A stretch of DNA of 64,000 bases from an uncultured Halomonas sp. (GCF_947500835.1 NZ_CANMTQ010000001.1:602721-666720), one strand, 5' to 3'; counted from the first letter of the stretch, positions 36,703-46,534 are shown. Program-made: numbers and translations. The notes: generated by a model from the letters alone, not told the origin.

Positions 36703-37233
36703 GCAGTTTTTTTCATGCTCTGGTTAAAATAGGACATGGGAGAAACGCGTACCGAAGCTGCATGCTAACGAGCACGACCATCGGCTGCCAGTGCTGTGGC
36801 TATAGAAAAGTGATCAAGACGGCCCTGACTATTCATCGGTGCTGGCGAGGTACTGGAAAGCCGTGGTAGAGTCGAAGCATCTTTGATGCGGCGCCACTGA
36901 TTGCACTAAATCTCATTAACTTTCAAACTGTTAGAATTCGCACACGACCTGTTTGAAGGCCATGGAAGGAGGCAGGAATCCGTGACTGACCGCCATCATT
37001 CGAGATTGACTGATTCGCGTGTACATTACCGTGCCACTACTTTGGCCAACGACGCTTTTGACTGTATAGCGCTTTGGATGCTGTCGCTGCGCGCAGCCAG
37101 GCACCCTTTTCTGCCCGACCCTCCACCTTTGGATGCTTGATAGCCGGCGGATTACCGGCTGAACTGTAAACTGATTGGCTCGATGCTCTCTGCCTCGAGC
37201 CCGCGGAATGCTAACGATAAGAGTGGGTCGTTC
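36703..37233 (+). promoter_or_regulatory. Long leader/control region upstream of mrp
   Basis: No conventional gene occurs in these 531 bases. A TTAGAAT -10-like element lies at 36931-36937. A 52-codon ORF with a strong Shine-Dalgarno follows at 36982-37140 (listed separately). A hairpin AGCCGG/CCGGCT (37142-37160) lies directly after its stop, and the mrpA ATG is at 37234. The arrangement resembles a leader peptide with downstream hairpin, but no U-tract is visible. Confidence 0.4.
36982..37140 (+). CDS. Candidate leader ORF (52 codons) upstream of mrpA
   Basis: GTG 36982 is preceded by AAGGAGG at 36966-36972 with a 9-base spacer, a better Shine-Dalgarno than that of mrpA itself. The 52-residue product has no signal or membrane segment that I can see. 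It contains PFLPDPPP just before the end; proline runs such as this slow ribosomes. It is followed within 2 bases by a hairpin. It resembles no protein I know. It may be a regulatory leader peptide of the mrp operon or a chance ORF. Confidence 0.3.
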   Translation: MTDRHHSRLTDSRVHYRATTLANDAFDCIALWMLSLRAARHPFLPDPPPLDA

Positions 37234-40044
37234 ATGCCATTGCTTCTGATAATACTGCTTCCTTTGCTGGGCAGTTTGATGCCCTTGTTGGGTTCCAACC
37301 ACAAGCGCAATACCTGTGCCCTGCTCACGGCGTTGGCGCCTGCGCTTGCGTTAGTCATTCTGCTCACCCAGGCAGGCAGCGTTCTTGACGGCGAGGTGCT
37401 GCGTTTCTCGCTACCCTGGGTTCCGGCACTCCATCTGGATTTGGCATTGCGCCTGGATGGTCTGTCGTTGCTGTTTACCCTGCTGATCCTGGGCATTGGC
37501 CTGCTGATCATCCTCTATACGCGATTTTATCTATCGCCAGAGGACAGCATGCCGCGCTTCTACGCATTCTTGATGCTGTTCATGACCGCCATGCTGGGCA
37601 TCGTCATGGCGGATAACCTGATCCTGCTATGGGTGTTCTGGGAGCTGACCAGTCTCACCTCGTTTTTGCTGATCGGTTTCTGGTACACCCAGACCAACGC
37701 CCGACGCGGTGCACGGGCCTCGCTGACCGTCACCGCCCTGGGCGGGCTCGCCCTGCTGGCGGGGTTGCTGCTGATTGGCGATATCGTTGGCTCCTACGAT
37801 ATGCAGGTGGTACTCGATAGCCGCGAGATCATTCAGTACGATTCGCGTTATGTACCGGCGGTGCTGCTGGTACTGCTAGGCGCATTTACCAAGTCGGCTC
37901 AATTTCCTTTTCAGTTCTGGCTGCCTCAGGCCATGGCTGCTCCTACCCCGGTGTCCGCCTTCCTGCATTCCGCCACCATGGTCAAGGCCGGGGTCTTTTT
38001 GCTGGCACGCCTTCATCCAGCCTTGGCGGGTACGGATCTCTGGCTCTACCTGGTCGGCCTGACTGGCTTGACGACCCTGATCTATGGCGCCTACTTCGCC
38101 ATCATCAGATACGACATCAAGAGCATTCTGGCTTTCTCCACCGTTAGCCACCTGGGGCTCATCACCATGCTGTTCGGTTTCGACAGTCGCCTGGCGGTGG
38201 TAGCAGGGGTCTTTCATATTCTCAACCACGCCCTGTTCAAGGCCTCTTTGTTCATGGTGGCAGGTATCGTGGACCATGAATGCGGCACCCGGGACATTCG
38301 CAAACTCAAGGGCCTGTGGCGCTACATGCCAGTCACAACGCTACTGGCGACCCTGGGCTGCGCATCCATGGCCGGCGTACCGTTGCTGAATGGCTTCCTG
38401 TCCAAGGAGATGATGCTTGCGGAAACCCTCGACACCCAGTTGCTGGGTGGGCTTTCCTGGCTGATACCGGCGTTGGCGACATTGGGCAGCGTGCTATCAG
38501 TCACCTATGCGCTGCGCTTCGTACGCAACATCTTTTTCGACGGTCCGCCCCGGGAGGTTGCCAAGACACCCCATGAGCCGCCTTGGCTGATGCGGGCGCC
38601 GGTCATCCTGATGATATCGCTATGTGTGTTGATCGGGCTCTTTCCGGCCATTACCGTGACGAGCTTGATCTACGCCGCTGCGGATGCCGCGCTGATGGCC
38701 TCTCCTCCGGAGCTGCACCTGGCGATATGGCATGGCTTCAATCTGCCTCTTTTGATGAGCGCCATCGCCCTGGTCGGCGGGGTGATCGTCTATCTACTGC
38801 GTCAGCATCTATTCAACTTTCAGCGCCAGTTCGCCGGGATCGATCCACTATCGGTCTACGAAGGCTTCATGCAGGCCATCGTAAAGGCTTTTCAGTGGGG
38901 CCTCGATGCACTGGAAAATGGCTCCTTGCAGCGTTACATGCTGTGGCTGGTGATCGCCGTGCTCGCCTTGGCCGGCAGCAGCCTGATGGAAGTGTCCTCA
39001 CTCTATGGTGGCAAGGCGTTGCAGCCATTGGATGGCATCCTGATCATTGGCGCCGGCATTACCATCTTTGCTGGCCTTGCCACGGCCTGCCTGCACCGGC
39101 GGCGTTTGATCTCGATTCTCATGCTGTCGATCGTCGGCTTGATGACATCATTGATCTTTGCACGCTTTTCGGCGCCGGATCTTGCGTTGACCCAGTTGGC
39201 CGTCGAGGTCGTGACCATGATCCTGCTGATGCTGGCACTGTTCTTCCTGCCCCAGCGCACCCCCAAGGAGTCCAACGGCCGTCGCGTAGTGCGCGACATT
39301 CTCGTATGTACCGGCTTTGGCGGCATCATTGCCAGCCTCAATTACGCGGTTCTCACGCGGCCGGTATCATCGATTTCCGATTTCTTTCTCGAGAACAGCG
39401 TACCCGGCGGCGGTGGCCACAACGTGGTAAATGTCATCCTGGTGGATTTCCGCGGCTTCGATACCTTGGGTGAAATCACCGTGCTGTGCATCGCCGGTAT
39501 CGGTATCTACAAGCTGCTCAATCGCTTGCGTCTATTCATGCCTTCCAGCGATTTCGAGGGCCGCCCCTGGTCACCGGATCGTCATCCCATGATTCTGGCC
39601 ACGGTCTCCCAGTCGTTGATGCCGATAGCACTACTGGTATCGGTATTCATCTTCCTGCGCGGCCATAATGCCCCGGGGGGTGGCTTCATCGCGGGACTTG
39701 TCACGGCGGTCGTATTGATCTTGCTGTACATCACCCGCGGGGTCGAATGGACTCAACAGCGCCTGGACTTCCAGTTTCAACCGGTCGCCGTAGTCGGTGT
39801 CGGCATTGCAACCCTGACCGGACTTGGCAGCTGGCTGTTCGGCTATCCGTTCCTGACCTCGAGCTTTGGGCATTTCCATATTCCTCTGGTAGGTGATGTG
39901 GAACTGGCTACCGCGCTGTTCTTCGATCTGGGAGTCTATCTCACCGTCATTGGGGCGACGCTGATGATACTGGCCAACCTGGGCAAGATCACCACGCCCC
40001 ACCGCCCCACGACACAATCCACCACGCAAAAGGAGTCAAGCTGA
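37234..40044 (+). CDS. mrpA: MrpA/MnhA antiporter subunit fused to MrpB
   Basis: Large subunit of the multicomponent Na+(K+)/H+ antiporter, 936 residues with more than 20 hydrophobic helices. The proton-channel core is near residues 210-260 ([43 protein letters not shown]). The C-terminal 140 residues are an MnhB domain ([32 protein letters not shown]), so subunits A and B are fused, as in PhaA of rhizobia and many proteobacteria. ATG 37234 follows GAGTGGG; upstream codons are unlikely to be used. Its stop shares a base with mrpC. The complex expels Na+ and keeps the cytoplasm neutral in saline or alkaline media. Confidence 0.95.
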   Translation: MPLLLIILLPLLGSLMPLLGSNHKRNTCALLTALAPALALVILLTQAGSVLDGEVLRFSLPWVPALHLDLALRLDGLSLLFTLLILGIGLLIILYTRFYLSPEDSMPRFYAFLMLFMTAMLGIVMADNLILLWVFWELTSLTSFLLIGFWYTQTNARRGARASLTVTALGGLALLAGLLLIGDIVGSYDMQVVLDSREIIQYDSRYVPAVLLVLLGAFTKSAQFPFQFWLPQAMAAPTPVSAFLHSATMVKAGVFLLARLHPALAGTDLWLYLVGLTGLTTLIYGAYFAIIRYDIKSILAFSTVSHLGLITMLFGFDSRLAVVAGVFHILNHALFKASLFMVAGIVDHECGTRDIRKLKGLWRYMPVTTLLATLGCASMAGVPLLNGFLSKEMMLAETLDTQLLGGLSWLIPALATLGSVLSVTYALRFVRNIFFDGPPREVAKTPHEPPWLMRAPVILMISLCVLIGLFPAITVTSLIYAAADAALMASPPELHLAIWHGFNLPLLMSAIALVGGVIVYLLRQHLFNFQRQFAGIDPLSVYEGFMQAIVKAFQWGLDALENGSLQRYMLWLVIAVLALAGSSLMEVSSLYGGKALQPLDGILIIGAGITIFAGLATACLHRRRLISILMLSIVGLMTSLIFARFSAPDLALTQLAVEVVTMILLMLALFFLPQRTPKESNGRRVVRDILVCTGFGGIIASLNYAVLTRPVSSISDFFLENSVPGGGGHNVVNVILVDFRGFDTLGEITVLCIAGIGIYKLLNRLRLFMPSSDFEGRPWSPDRHPMILATVSQSLMPIALLVSVFIFLRGHNAPGGGFIAGLVTAVVLILLYITRGVEWTQQRLDFQFQPVAVVGVGIATLTGLGSWLFGYPFLTSSFGHFHIPLVGDVELATALFFDLGVYLTVIGATLMILANLGKITTPHRPTTQSTTQKESS

Positions 40045-40394
40045 TGGAAGCGCTTTACGCCACGATCACCGGGGTACTGGCAGCCTGCGGCCTTTTCCTG
40101 GCCCTGCGTGGACGCACCTTCCCTGTGGTGGTGGGGCTGACATTATTGTCCTATTCCGTCAATCTATTCCTGTTTTCGACGGGCGGGCTCAATACTGCCG
40201 CAGCCCCCGTCATCGACGATCACGGCGGTCAATACACTGACCCACTTCCCCAAGCACTGGTGCTGACCGCCATCGTCATCGGGTTTGCCATGACCGCCTT
40301 CTCGGTCATCCTCGCCATTCGCGTGCGGGGTGAACTGGGCAGCGACGATGTGCATGCCGGTCGCGCCAACGAGTCGCGGGAGAACAAGTCCTGA
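40044..40394 (+). CDS. mrpC: MrpC/MnhC antiporter subunit
   Basis: NuoK-like subunit of 116 residues with three helices (TITGVLAACGLFLALRG; VVGLTLLSYSVNLFLFSTG; LVLTAIVIGFAMTAFSVILAIRVRG). The conserved DPLPQALVLTAIVIGFAMTA motif precedes helix 3. Its start overlaps the mrpA stop by one base (TGATG) and its own stop overlaps the mrpD start the same way, giving tight translational coupling. Confidence 0.95.
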   Translation: MEALYATITGVLAACGLFLALRGRTFPVVVGLTLLSYSVNLFLFSTGGLNTAAAPVIDDHGGQYTDPLPQALVLTAIVIGFAMTAFSVILAIRVRGELGSDDVHAGRANESRENKS

Positions 40395-41914
40395 TGCAGC
40401 ACTTGCCCATCCTGCCCATCCTTCTGCCGCTATTCGCCGGCTTGTTGCTACTGCTCAATCGCGATGGTGCGACGCGTCCACGCCGTATTATCTCGCTGAT
40501 TTCGACCTTGCTGCTGGTGATGGTTGCGATCGCCCTGGTGAATCAGGCCACGGATGGCGAAATACGCTACTACGCCCTTGGCGATTGGCAACCACCTTTC
40601 GGCATCATTCTCGTGGTCGACCGCCTGTCCGCCATGATGGTGCTGCTAACCTCGGTATTGGCATTGGGAAGCGTAATCTATGCCTGCGCCGGGGAGGACG
40701 AAAAAGGCACGAACTATCATGGCCTTTTCCAGCTTCAACTGATGGGAATCAATGGCGCCTTCCTGACCGGCGATCTGTTCAACCTGTTTGTTTTCTTCGA
40801 AGTGCTGCTGATTGCTTCCTATGCACTGCTGATGCACGGCGGCGGCAAGACCCGCATTCATGCCAGCTTCCATTATGTTGCACTCAACCTGGCCAACTCG
40901 GCACTTTTCCTGCTTGCGGTTGGAACACTCTACGGCGCCACCGGCACCCTCAACATGGCCGATATGGCGTTGCGGATCGGTAATCTCGAGCCGGAACAGA
41001 TGGAGCTGGTCAAGGTCGGCGCCATGCTGCTGCTAGTGGTGTTCGGACTCAAGGCCGCGATGCTGCCCCTGTACTTCTGGTTGCCTCGGGCCTATGCGGC
41101 AGCGCCAGCGCCGGTAGCGGCCTTGTTTGCCGTGATGAGCAAGATCGGCATTTACGCCATCATACGGGTCTACACCCTCATATTCGGTGATCATGCGGGT
41201 CCCTTGGGCAACCTGGCACAACCCTGGGTCTGGTGGCTGGGGCTTGCTACCCTGATACTAGGAACCGTCGGCGTGCTGGCAGCCCGGGATCTACGCGCTC
41301 AGGTGGCCTATCTGATCATCCTTTCCGTGGGCACGTTGCTGGCAGGTATCGGCATGAATAGCATCGCGGCTCAAAGCGCTCTTCTCTATTATCTGCCTCA
41401 TACCACTCTGATCACCGGTGGCCTGTTTCTGCTGGTCGACAGCATCGCGATGCAGCGCGGCCAGGCCGGTTCACGCATCGTGCGAGCTCGGGGAGTGAAA
41501 GAACCGGTGCCGCTGGGATTGTTCTTCTTCATCGGCGCCATGGGCATCGCGGGTATGCCGCCGTTCTCCGGCGCCATCGGCAAGACGCTCTTGTTGCAGG
41601 CGGCGATCGGACCGGCGCAACAAGCCTGGCTATGGTCGGTGTTACTGGGTAGCGGCTTGCTTGCCATCATTGCCATGAGCCGCGCGGGCTCGACGGTATT
41701 CTGGCGTGCCTCGCCCAGAGACGAGACATCCGTTACGAATCTTGGCATCAGACGCGGCATTGCCATCGGCCTGTTGATCGGCGCGTCGCCGATAATGGCG
41801 TTGTTTGCCGGTCCGCTAACTGCATATACCCAGGCTACCGCGGAGCAATTGGCAAATCATGATGCGTATATTCGTACCATCATCGGGCCTCAGGAGATAG
41901 GAGAAGTGCCATGA
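40394..41914 (+). CDS. mrpD: MrpD/MnhD antiporter subunit
   Basis: NuoM/N-like proton-channel subunit of 506 residues, about 14 helices. The GLKAAMLPLYFWLPRAYAAAPAPVAALFAVMSKIGIYAIIRV core (about residues 216-257) contains the conserved lysine, and an acidic residue lies in NLFVFFEVLLIASY. It is homologous to MrpA and to DabB at 10775. The stop overlaps mrpE (ATGA at 41911-41914). Confidence 0.95.
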   Translation: MQHLPILPILLPLFAGLLLLLNRDGATRPRRIISLISTLLLVMVAIALVNQATDGEIRYYALGDWQPPFGIILVVDRLSAMMVLLTSVLALGSVIYACAGEDEKGTNYHGLFQLQLMGINGAFLTGDLFNLFVFFEVLLIASYALLMHGGGKTRIHASFHYVALNLANSALFLLAVGTLYGATGTLNMADMALRIGNLEPEQMELVKVGAMLLLVVFGLKAAMLPLYFWLPRAYAAAPAPVAALFAVMSKIGIYAIIRVYTLIFGDHAGPLGNLAQPWVWWLGLATLILGTVGVLAARDLRAQVAYLIILSVGTLLAGIGMNSIAAQSALLYYLPHTTLITGGLFLLVDSIAMQRGQAGSRIVRARGVKEPVPLGLFFFIGAMGIAGMPPFSGAIGKTLLLQAAIGPAQQAWLWSVLLGSGLLAIIAMSRAGSTVFWRASPRDETSVTNLGIRRGIAIGLLIGASPIMALFAGPLTAYTQATAEQLANHDAYIRTIIGPQEIGEVP

Positions 41915-42408
41915 CTCGACCACGTCGCTGGCTGCCAATGCCCATACTCTCGATTGTCTTGCTGATTGTCTGGTTGCTATTGCAGCAAAGCTTTGGCTTA
42001 GGCCACTGGTTGCTGGGTGGCGCATTGGCCTTTGTCATTCCGCTGACGGTGGCCCCTTTCTACGAGCAACCATCAATTCTCAAACGCCCTGGGTTAATGG
42101 CACGCTATGCACTGCGGGTATTCGGCGACATCATCGTTGCCAATTTGCAAGTGTCCTGGATCATTCTCGATCCGCGAGGGCGCATGAATCCGGCCTTCAT
42201 CGTGTACCCGTTGCAGCTCAAGGAGAAGTTTCCGATCACGGTACTGGCAAGCACCATCACCCTGACGCCGGGCACCGTCTCCGCACATCTGCGTATGGAT
42301 GGAAAGAGCCTGTTGATCCATGCCCTCGATGTAGATGATATCGATGCGGTGATTCATGAAATTCATGAACGCTATGAGCGCCCCTTGATGGAGATCTACG
42401 AATGCTAG
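41911..42408 (+). CDS. mrpE: MrpE/MnhE antiporter subunit
   Basis: A 165-residue subunit with two N-terminal helices and a cytoplasmic C-terminal domain carrying the family segment VLASTITLTPGTVSAHL and ALDVDD. MrpE is required for complex stability in several species. Its coding region overlaps mrpF by 7 bases. Confidence 0.94.
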   Translation: MTRPRRWLPMPILSIVLLIVWLLLQQSFGLGHWLLGGALAFVIPLTVAPFYEQPSILKRPGLMARYALRVFGDIIVANLQVSWIILDPRGRMNPAFIVYPLQLKEKFPITVLASTITLTPGTVSAHLRMDGKSLLIHALDVDDIDAVIHEIHERYERPLMEIYEC

Positions 42409-42671
42409 ACGTGGCCCTGTGGACCAGCCTGGCGCTGTTTGCAGCGTCGGTTCTACTCACCCTCTTTCGCGCCATCATCGGGCCGAGTTTGCCGGATCGT
42501 ATTCTGGCCTTGGATACCATGTACATAAATTCCATCGGTCTTATCATACTGTTCGGTATCTGGATCAACTCCAATATTTATTTCGAGGCGGCCCTATTGA
42601 TTGCCATGCTTGGCTTCATCAGCACCGTGGCCGTATGCAAGTACTTGCTGCGCGGCGATATCATCGAGTAA
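42402..42671 (+). CDS. mrpF: MrpF/MnhF antiporter subunit
   Basis: Small three-helix subunit of 89 residues with the conserved FRAIIGPSLPDRILALDTM loop, whose Asp is essential for transport in characterised Mrp systems. It overlaps the 3' end of mrpE; mrpG follows after 36 bases, the only visible gap in the operon. Confidence 0.94.
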   Translation: MLDVALWTSLALFAASVLLTLFRAIIGPSLPDRILALDTMYINSIGLIILFGIWINSNIYFEAALLIAMLGFISTVAVCKYLLRGDIIE

Positions 42672-42707
42672 GCATCTGAATGTGAGCATCTAAATGAGAG
42701 GAACGTT

Positions 42708-43106
42708 ATGATCGGCTTCTATACTTTCATGGAGGGTGTGATTGCCTTTTTCCTGATTGCCGGGGGCATGTTCGCTTTCATTGGCGCGCTGGGGCTGACG
42801 CATCTGAAAGATTTCTACATGCGCTTGCATGGTCCGACCAAGACCTCGACCCTGGGGGTGGGGTGCGTGCTGATCGCCTCGACTTGCTATTTCAGTCTGG
42901 TTCAAGGGGGCATCAGCGTTCACGAGCTGCTGATCACCATCTTTCTTTTCATCACCGCGCCGGTCTCGGCTCACTTGCTGGCCAAGAGCGCCCTGCATCA
43001 GAAACTGCCCCACGATCCTCGTACCCAAGGTCATCCAAAGGAATTCGATGAGGATGAGGAAAATCCCAAGCCTAGTGAACGGGCCGGGATTACCCCTCCC
43101 CCCTGA
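42708..43106 (+). CDS. mrpG: MrpG/MnhG antiporter subunit
   Basis: A 132-residue subunit with three helices and the family motif GLTHLKDFYMRLHGPTKTSTLG (about residues 40-61). A charged Pro/Glu-rich C-terminal tail follows. It completes a seven-subunit operon in order A(B)-C-D-E-F-G. It converges on hemH with a 15-base gap and no obvious terminator. Confidence 0.94.
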   Translation: MIGFYTFMEGVIAFFLIAGGMFAFIGALGLTHLKDFYMRLHGPTKTSTLGVGCVLIASTCYFSLVQGGISVHELLITIFLFITAPVSAHLLAKSALHQKLPHDPRTQGHPKEFDEDEENPKPSERAGITPPP

Positions 43107-43121
43107 TTTTCCTCGTCCGGC

Positions 43122-44111
43122 TTACCAGCCCTGGGTATGCTGCTCCACCAGGCTGGCAAACAGGGCAATGTGATCGTCACGATCATTAAGCGCTGGAATA
43201 TAACGATAGGTCTTGCCCCCCGCCCCAGTGAAGTTGTCGCGATTTTCCACCTCCAACTCCTCCAGGGTTTCCAGGCAATCGGCGGAGAAGGCGGGGCTCA
43301 TGATGTCCACGTGCTCGACCCCCTGTTCGGGTAACGCCATCAAGGTATGATCGGTATAGGGCTTGAGCCACTCCTCGCGACCAAAGCGGGATTGATAGGT
43401 CATTTGCCATTCGCCCTCTTGCAGGCCAAGCGCTTCGGCCAATAGTCGGCTGGTGGTCTCGCAGTGGCGCGGATAGGGATCGCCATTATCGGCATAGCGC
43501 TGCGGGATGCCATGATAGGACATCATCAAGCGCCCACGCTGATCGCCATGCTGTTGCCAGTGCTCCCGCACGCTATTGGCCAGCGCCTCGATGTAGGCAG
43601 GGTGGTCGTGATAATCGCGAATGAAACGCAGCTCCGGCAGATGTGGACAGGGCTTGAGCGCCCTGGCCAGCCGATCGAAGACCGCCGCGGTAGTGGAGCG
43701 CGAGAACTGCGGGTATAGCGGCAATACCAGAATGCGCTCGACCCCTGCATCCCGCAGCCGTAACCCGGCCTCTTCCATGCTTGGCTTGCCGTAGGTCATC
43801 GCCAGTTCCACGGGAATATCCTCTCCCAGGCGCTTTGCAAGCAGCGCCTTGAGCGCCTGCTGCTGACGACGCCCGAATACCAGTAAGGGCGAGCCCCCTT
43901 CCTGCCAGACCGCAGCATATCCCTTGGCGACCTTGCTCGGCCGAAAACGCAGGATCACGCCATTGAGAATCAGCCACCACAGTGGCCTTGGCACATCGAC
44001 GACCCGCTCATCCCATAAGAACTCTGCCAGATAGCGCCGAACTGCCGCGGGGGTGGGGGCATCCGGCGTACCCAGATTGACCATCAATACGCCGAAGCGA
44101 GGGGTAGACAT
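43122..44111 (-). CDS. hemH: Ferrochelatase
   Basis: Inserts Fe2+ into protoporphyrin IX, the last step of protoheme synthesis. The 329-residue protein opens with GVLMVNLGTPDAPT, has the active-site His in MSYHGIPQRYADNGDPY (about residue 200) and the catalytic Glu in MSPAFSADCLETLEELEVE (about residue 280). The length matches gammaproteobacterial HemH. It is divergent from the photolyase gene over a 108-base gap. Porphyrin metabolism and light repair sharing a control region hints at common light or oxidative regulation, which I have not shown. Confidence 0.95.
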   Translation of the reverse strand: MSTPRFGVLMVNLGTPDAPTPAAVRRYLAEFLWDERVVDVPRPLWWLILNGVILRFRPSKVAKGYAAVWQEGGSPLLVFGRRQQQALKALLAKRLGEDIPVELAMTYGKPSMEEAGLRLRDAGVERILVLPLYPQFSRSTTAAVFDRLARALKPCPHLPELRFIRDYHDHPAYIEALANSVREHWQQHGDQRGRLMMSYHGIPQRYADNGDPYPRHCETTSRLLAEALGLQEGEWQMTYQSRFGREEWLKPYTDHTLMALPEQGVEHVDIMSPAFSADCLETLEELEVENRDNFTGAGGKTYRYIPALNDRDDHIALFASLVEQHTQGW

Positions 44112-44219
44112 CAGCTCTCTCCTAACCCTGGTGAAATAACGAAAACGTTAACCGCATCCTGTCAGAATGGGCAATGACGCTATACTATCAGACAGTCTTG
44201 TATAACTTATGGTCAATCC

Positions 44220-45809
44220 ATGTCCAAGCCGCTGATTCTCGTGCTCGGCGATCAACTCAGTCTCGATCAGGCGGCTCTTCGCGATGTGCCTGCGAATGCG
44301 GTGGTTGCACTGTGCGAGGTTACAGAAGAAGGTCGCTACGTTCCTCACCATCCTCAAAAAATTGCGCTCGTCTTCGCCGCCATGCGCCATTTTGCCCGGC
44401 AGCTGCGGGACAAGGGCTGGCAGGTGCACTACAGCGCGCTAGAGGATGATGACAATTGCCAGGATCTGCTTGATGAGGCAGAGCGCCTGGCAACGCTCTA
44501 CACCTGCGATGAGATTCGCGTTCTACACCCTGGCGAATGGCGACTTCTGGCGCGAATAAAAACGCGCCAGGCGAACTGGACGATCATCGAGGACGATCGC
44601 TTTTTTTGCAGCCTGGAAGACTTTGCTACCTGGATCGAAGGGCGCAAGCAGCCGCGCATGGAGCATTTCTATCGTCAGATGCGCCAAAGTACAGGACTAT
44701 TGATGGAGGACGGCGAACCCGCCGGCGGACAGTGGAATTTCGATCATGACAATCGTCAACCCATCGATCGCAGCCTAGATGTTCCTGACCTCCCCCGTCA
44801 CCGCCAGGATGATACGACCCGCCAGGTGCTGGCTCTGGTCGAAAATCACTTTGGCGAGCATTTTGGCTCGCTGGAAGGCTTCAACTGGCCTGTCACGAGA
44901 CGCCAGGCCCTGGCCGATTTACGCCACTTCATCGAACATGCCCTACCGGATTTCGGTCGCTATCAGGACGCCATCAGCGATACCGAGCCCTATCTTTTTC
45001 ATGCCAGACTCTCTGCGGCCATGAACATTGGTCTGCTAGAGCCTCGGGAAGTCTGCGAGGCAGCGGAATCGGCTTATTATAGCGGTAATGCACCGATCAA
45101 CGCGGTGGAGGGCTTCATTCGTCAGATATTGGGTTGGCGGGAATACGTGCGGGGCATCTACTGGCTCAAGATGCCGGGCTACAAACGTGAAAATCATCTA
45201 CATGCCAAGCGCAATCTGCCCGCCTTCTACTGGACTGGCGACACCGACTTGCGCTGCCTTAAGCGCGCCTTGGAAATGACGCGAGACAATGCCTACGCCC
45301 ATCATATCCAGCGCCTGATGGTCACCGGCAACTTCGCCCTGCTGTGTGGGGTCAAGCCGGAGGCGTTGTGCGACTGGTATCTGGCGGTGTACGCCGATGC
45401 TTTCGAATGGGTCGAACTACCCAATACCCTGGGGATGGTACTGCATGCAGATGGCGGTCTGATGGGCTCGAAGCCTTACTGCGCCTCGGGCAAATATATC
45501 GATCGCATGTCGGATCATTGCAGCCAATGCCGCTATGACGTCAAAAAGGTGACCGGCGAGAACGCCTGTCCCTTCAATAGTCTGTATTGGCATTTTCTCG
45601 AAGAACATGCAGAGCACCTGGAAAAGAATCACCGCATGAAACTGATCTATGGCTCACTCAAGCGCATGAGTGATGATAAACGGTCTGCGATGCGGGACCA
45701 GGCCCAGGGCTTTCTGGAAAGCCTGGAGTGGGAGCCAGCCTATGGCCAAGGAGATCATCTGGACGGCTATCGCCGGACTCACGACAGTAAACGCAAATCA
45801 GTGGATTAG
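44220..45809 (+). CDS. Iron-sulfur cryptochrome/photolyase (FeS-BCP, PhrB-like (6-4) photolyase)
   Basis: A 529-residue photolyase-superfamily protein with N-terminal alpha/beta domain (LILVLGDQLSLDQAAL) and a C-terminal FAD-binding helical domain (GWREYVRGIYW; AYAHHIQRLMVTGNFALL). Four cysteines, 346, 434, 437 and 450, match by spacing (88, 3, 13) the [4Fe-4S] ligands of Agrobacterium PhrB (350, 438, 441, 454). This group repairs (6-4) photoproducts and carries a lumazine antenna. A TATAAC -10-like hexamer at 44201 lies only about 19 bases before the ATG and no Shine-Dalgarno is visible, so initiation may be nearly leaderless. The stop interlocks with the convergent small gene. Confidence 0.9.
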   Translation: MSKPLILVLGDQLSLDQAALRDVPANAVVALCEVTEEGRYVPHHPQKIALVFAAMRHFARQLRDKGWQVHYSALEDDDNCQDLLDEAERLATLYTCDEIRVLHPGEWRLLARIKTRQANWTIIEDDRFFCSLEDFATWIEGRKQPRMEHFYRQMRQSTGLLMEDGEPAGGQWNFDHDNRQPIDRSLDVPDLPRHRQDDTTRQVLALVENHFGEHFGSLEGFNWPVTRRQALADLRHFIEHALPDFGRYQDAISDTEPYLFHARLSAAMNIGLLEPREVCEAAESAYYSGNAPINAVEGFIRQILGWREYVRGIYWLKMPGYKRENHLHAKRNLPAFYWTGDTDLRCLKRALEMTRDNAYAHHIQRLMVTGNFALLCGVKPEALCDWYLAVYADAFEWVELPNTLGMVLHADGGLMGSKPYCASGKYIDRMSDHCSQCRYDVKKVTGENACPFNSLYWHFLEEHAEHLEKNHRMKLIYGSLKRMSDDKRSAMRDQAQGFLESLEWEPAYGQGDHLDGYRRTHDSKRKSVD

Positions 45810-46108
45810 AACGCAAGCGGAATACGGGAGCTGAGCGGTTCGCGATAGTGAGGTTCGCGACCGATCATTTCGTCGTTGGCCACGAACTGAACCAGATAGG
45901 CCCGATGAATACCCGCACGCTTGAGTTCAAGATAGACATCATCCAATGCCCGAAACAGCATCGGCTTGTCACGTTGAGTCAATGAGTGTCGTTCGCCCTC
46001 CATGTCTTCGAGCTCGATCTGATAGCAACGGCTTCCCGCATGACTGACCACGCGAATCTCGAAATTATCGTGATGGCGTGCGTAACGTTTCAGTTCTTTA
46101 ATTTCCAT
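45806..46108 (-). CDS. Small conserved hypothetical protein (DUF6482-like)
   Basis: A 100-residue protein of mixed alpha/beta character with no signal peptide. It resembles, from memory, the DUF6482 group of halomonads and pseudomonads; I am not certain. ATG 46108 has GGGAG five bases ahead; a GTG 6 bases upstream is less likely. Its TAA (complement of 45806-45808) overlaps the photolyase TAG by three bases. Function unknown. Confidence 0.65.
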   Translation of the reverse strand: MEIKELKRYARHHDNFEIRVVSHAGSRCYQIELEDMEGERHSLTQRDKPMLFRALDDVYLELKRAGIHRAYLVQFVANDEMIGREPHYREPLSSRIPLAF

Positions 46109-46234
46109 GCCCACTCCCGGTCAATGAATGGAATGCGACAAACTGCATTCCCAGGCGTCCAGCCTGATCCGCGCCTATTACGATTTCATTAACCCCGGAA
46201 GGTTCCGCGTCGACCAACGTCGGCGCGCCCAGTC

Positions 46235-46534
46235 TCACTCTGACTGATAGTTCGACGGATCGATGGCCACGCCCAGGGAATTGCGATCCACCCAGTTGCC
46301 CGCCTTGGTTTCCTTGTAGCGGAACACCACTTGATCGCCGGTCGTCACCGGCAGCTCCTTATCTTCGGTCTGATAGCTATAAGCCTTGCCATCGACCACC
46401 AGATGGTAGCGATACAGATCCGGCATCCCTAGCCACTCCTTGAAAGGCCCTTCTCGTTCTACACTTTCAAGCTCGCCCCGCGCTTCGAGCTTGGGGATGC
46501 GTTTACGATTACCGCGCCGAAAGCCGCTTGCCAT
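46235..46534 (-). CDS. Small basic hypothetical protein downstream of dnaB
   Basis: A 99-residue protein of unknown family. The first 15 residues are strongly basic (GFRRGNRKRIPK), followed by a predicted beta-rich domain (YRYHLVVDGKAYSYQTEDKELPVTTGDQVVFRYKE). It has no signal or membrane segment. It starts 12 bases after dnaB on the same strand, so it is probably in that transcript. A basic tail plus a small beta barrel would suit nucleic-acid binding, but this is speculation. Confidence 0.65.
   Translation of the reverse strand: MASGFRRGNRKRIPKLEARGELESVEREGPFKEWLGMPDLYRYHLVVDGKAYSYQTEDKELPVTTGDQVVFRYKETKAGNWVDRNSLGVAIDPSNYQSE

Noticed and set aside
36582..36869. 95-codon plus-strand frame at the DUF3429/mrp gap
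   Set aside because: Half lies antisense to the DUF3429 gene; no Shine-Dalgarno and no recognisable product.
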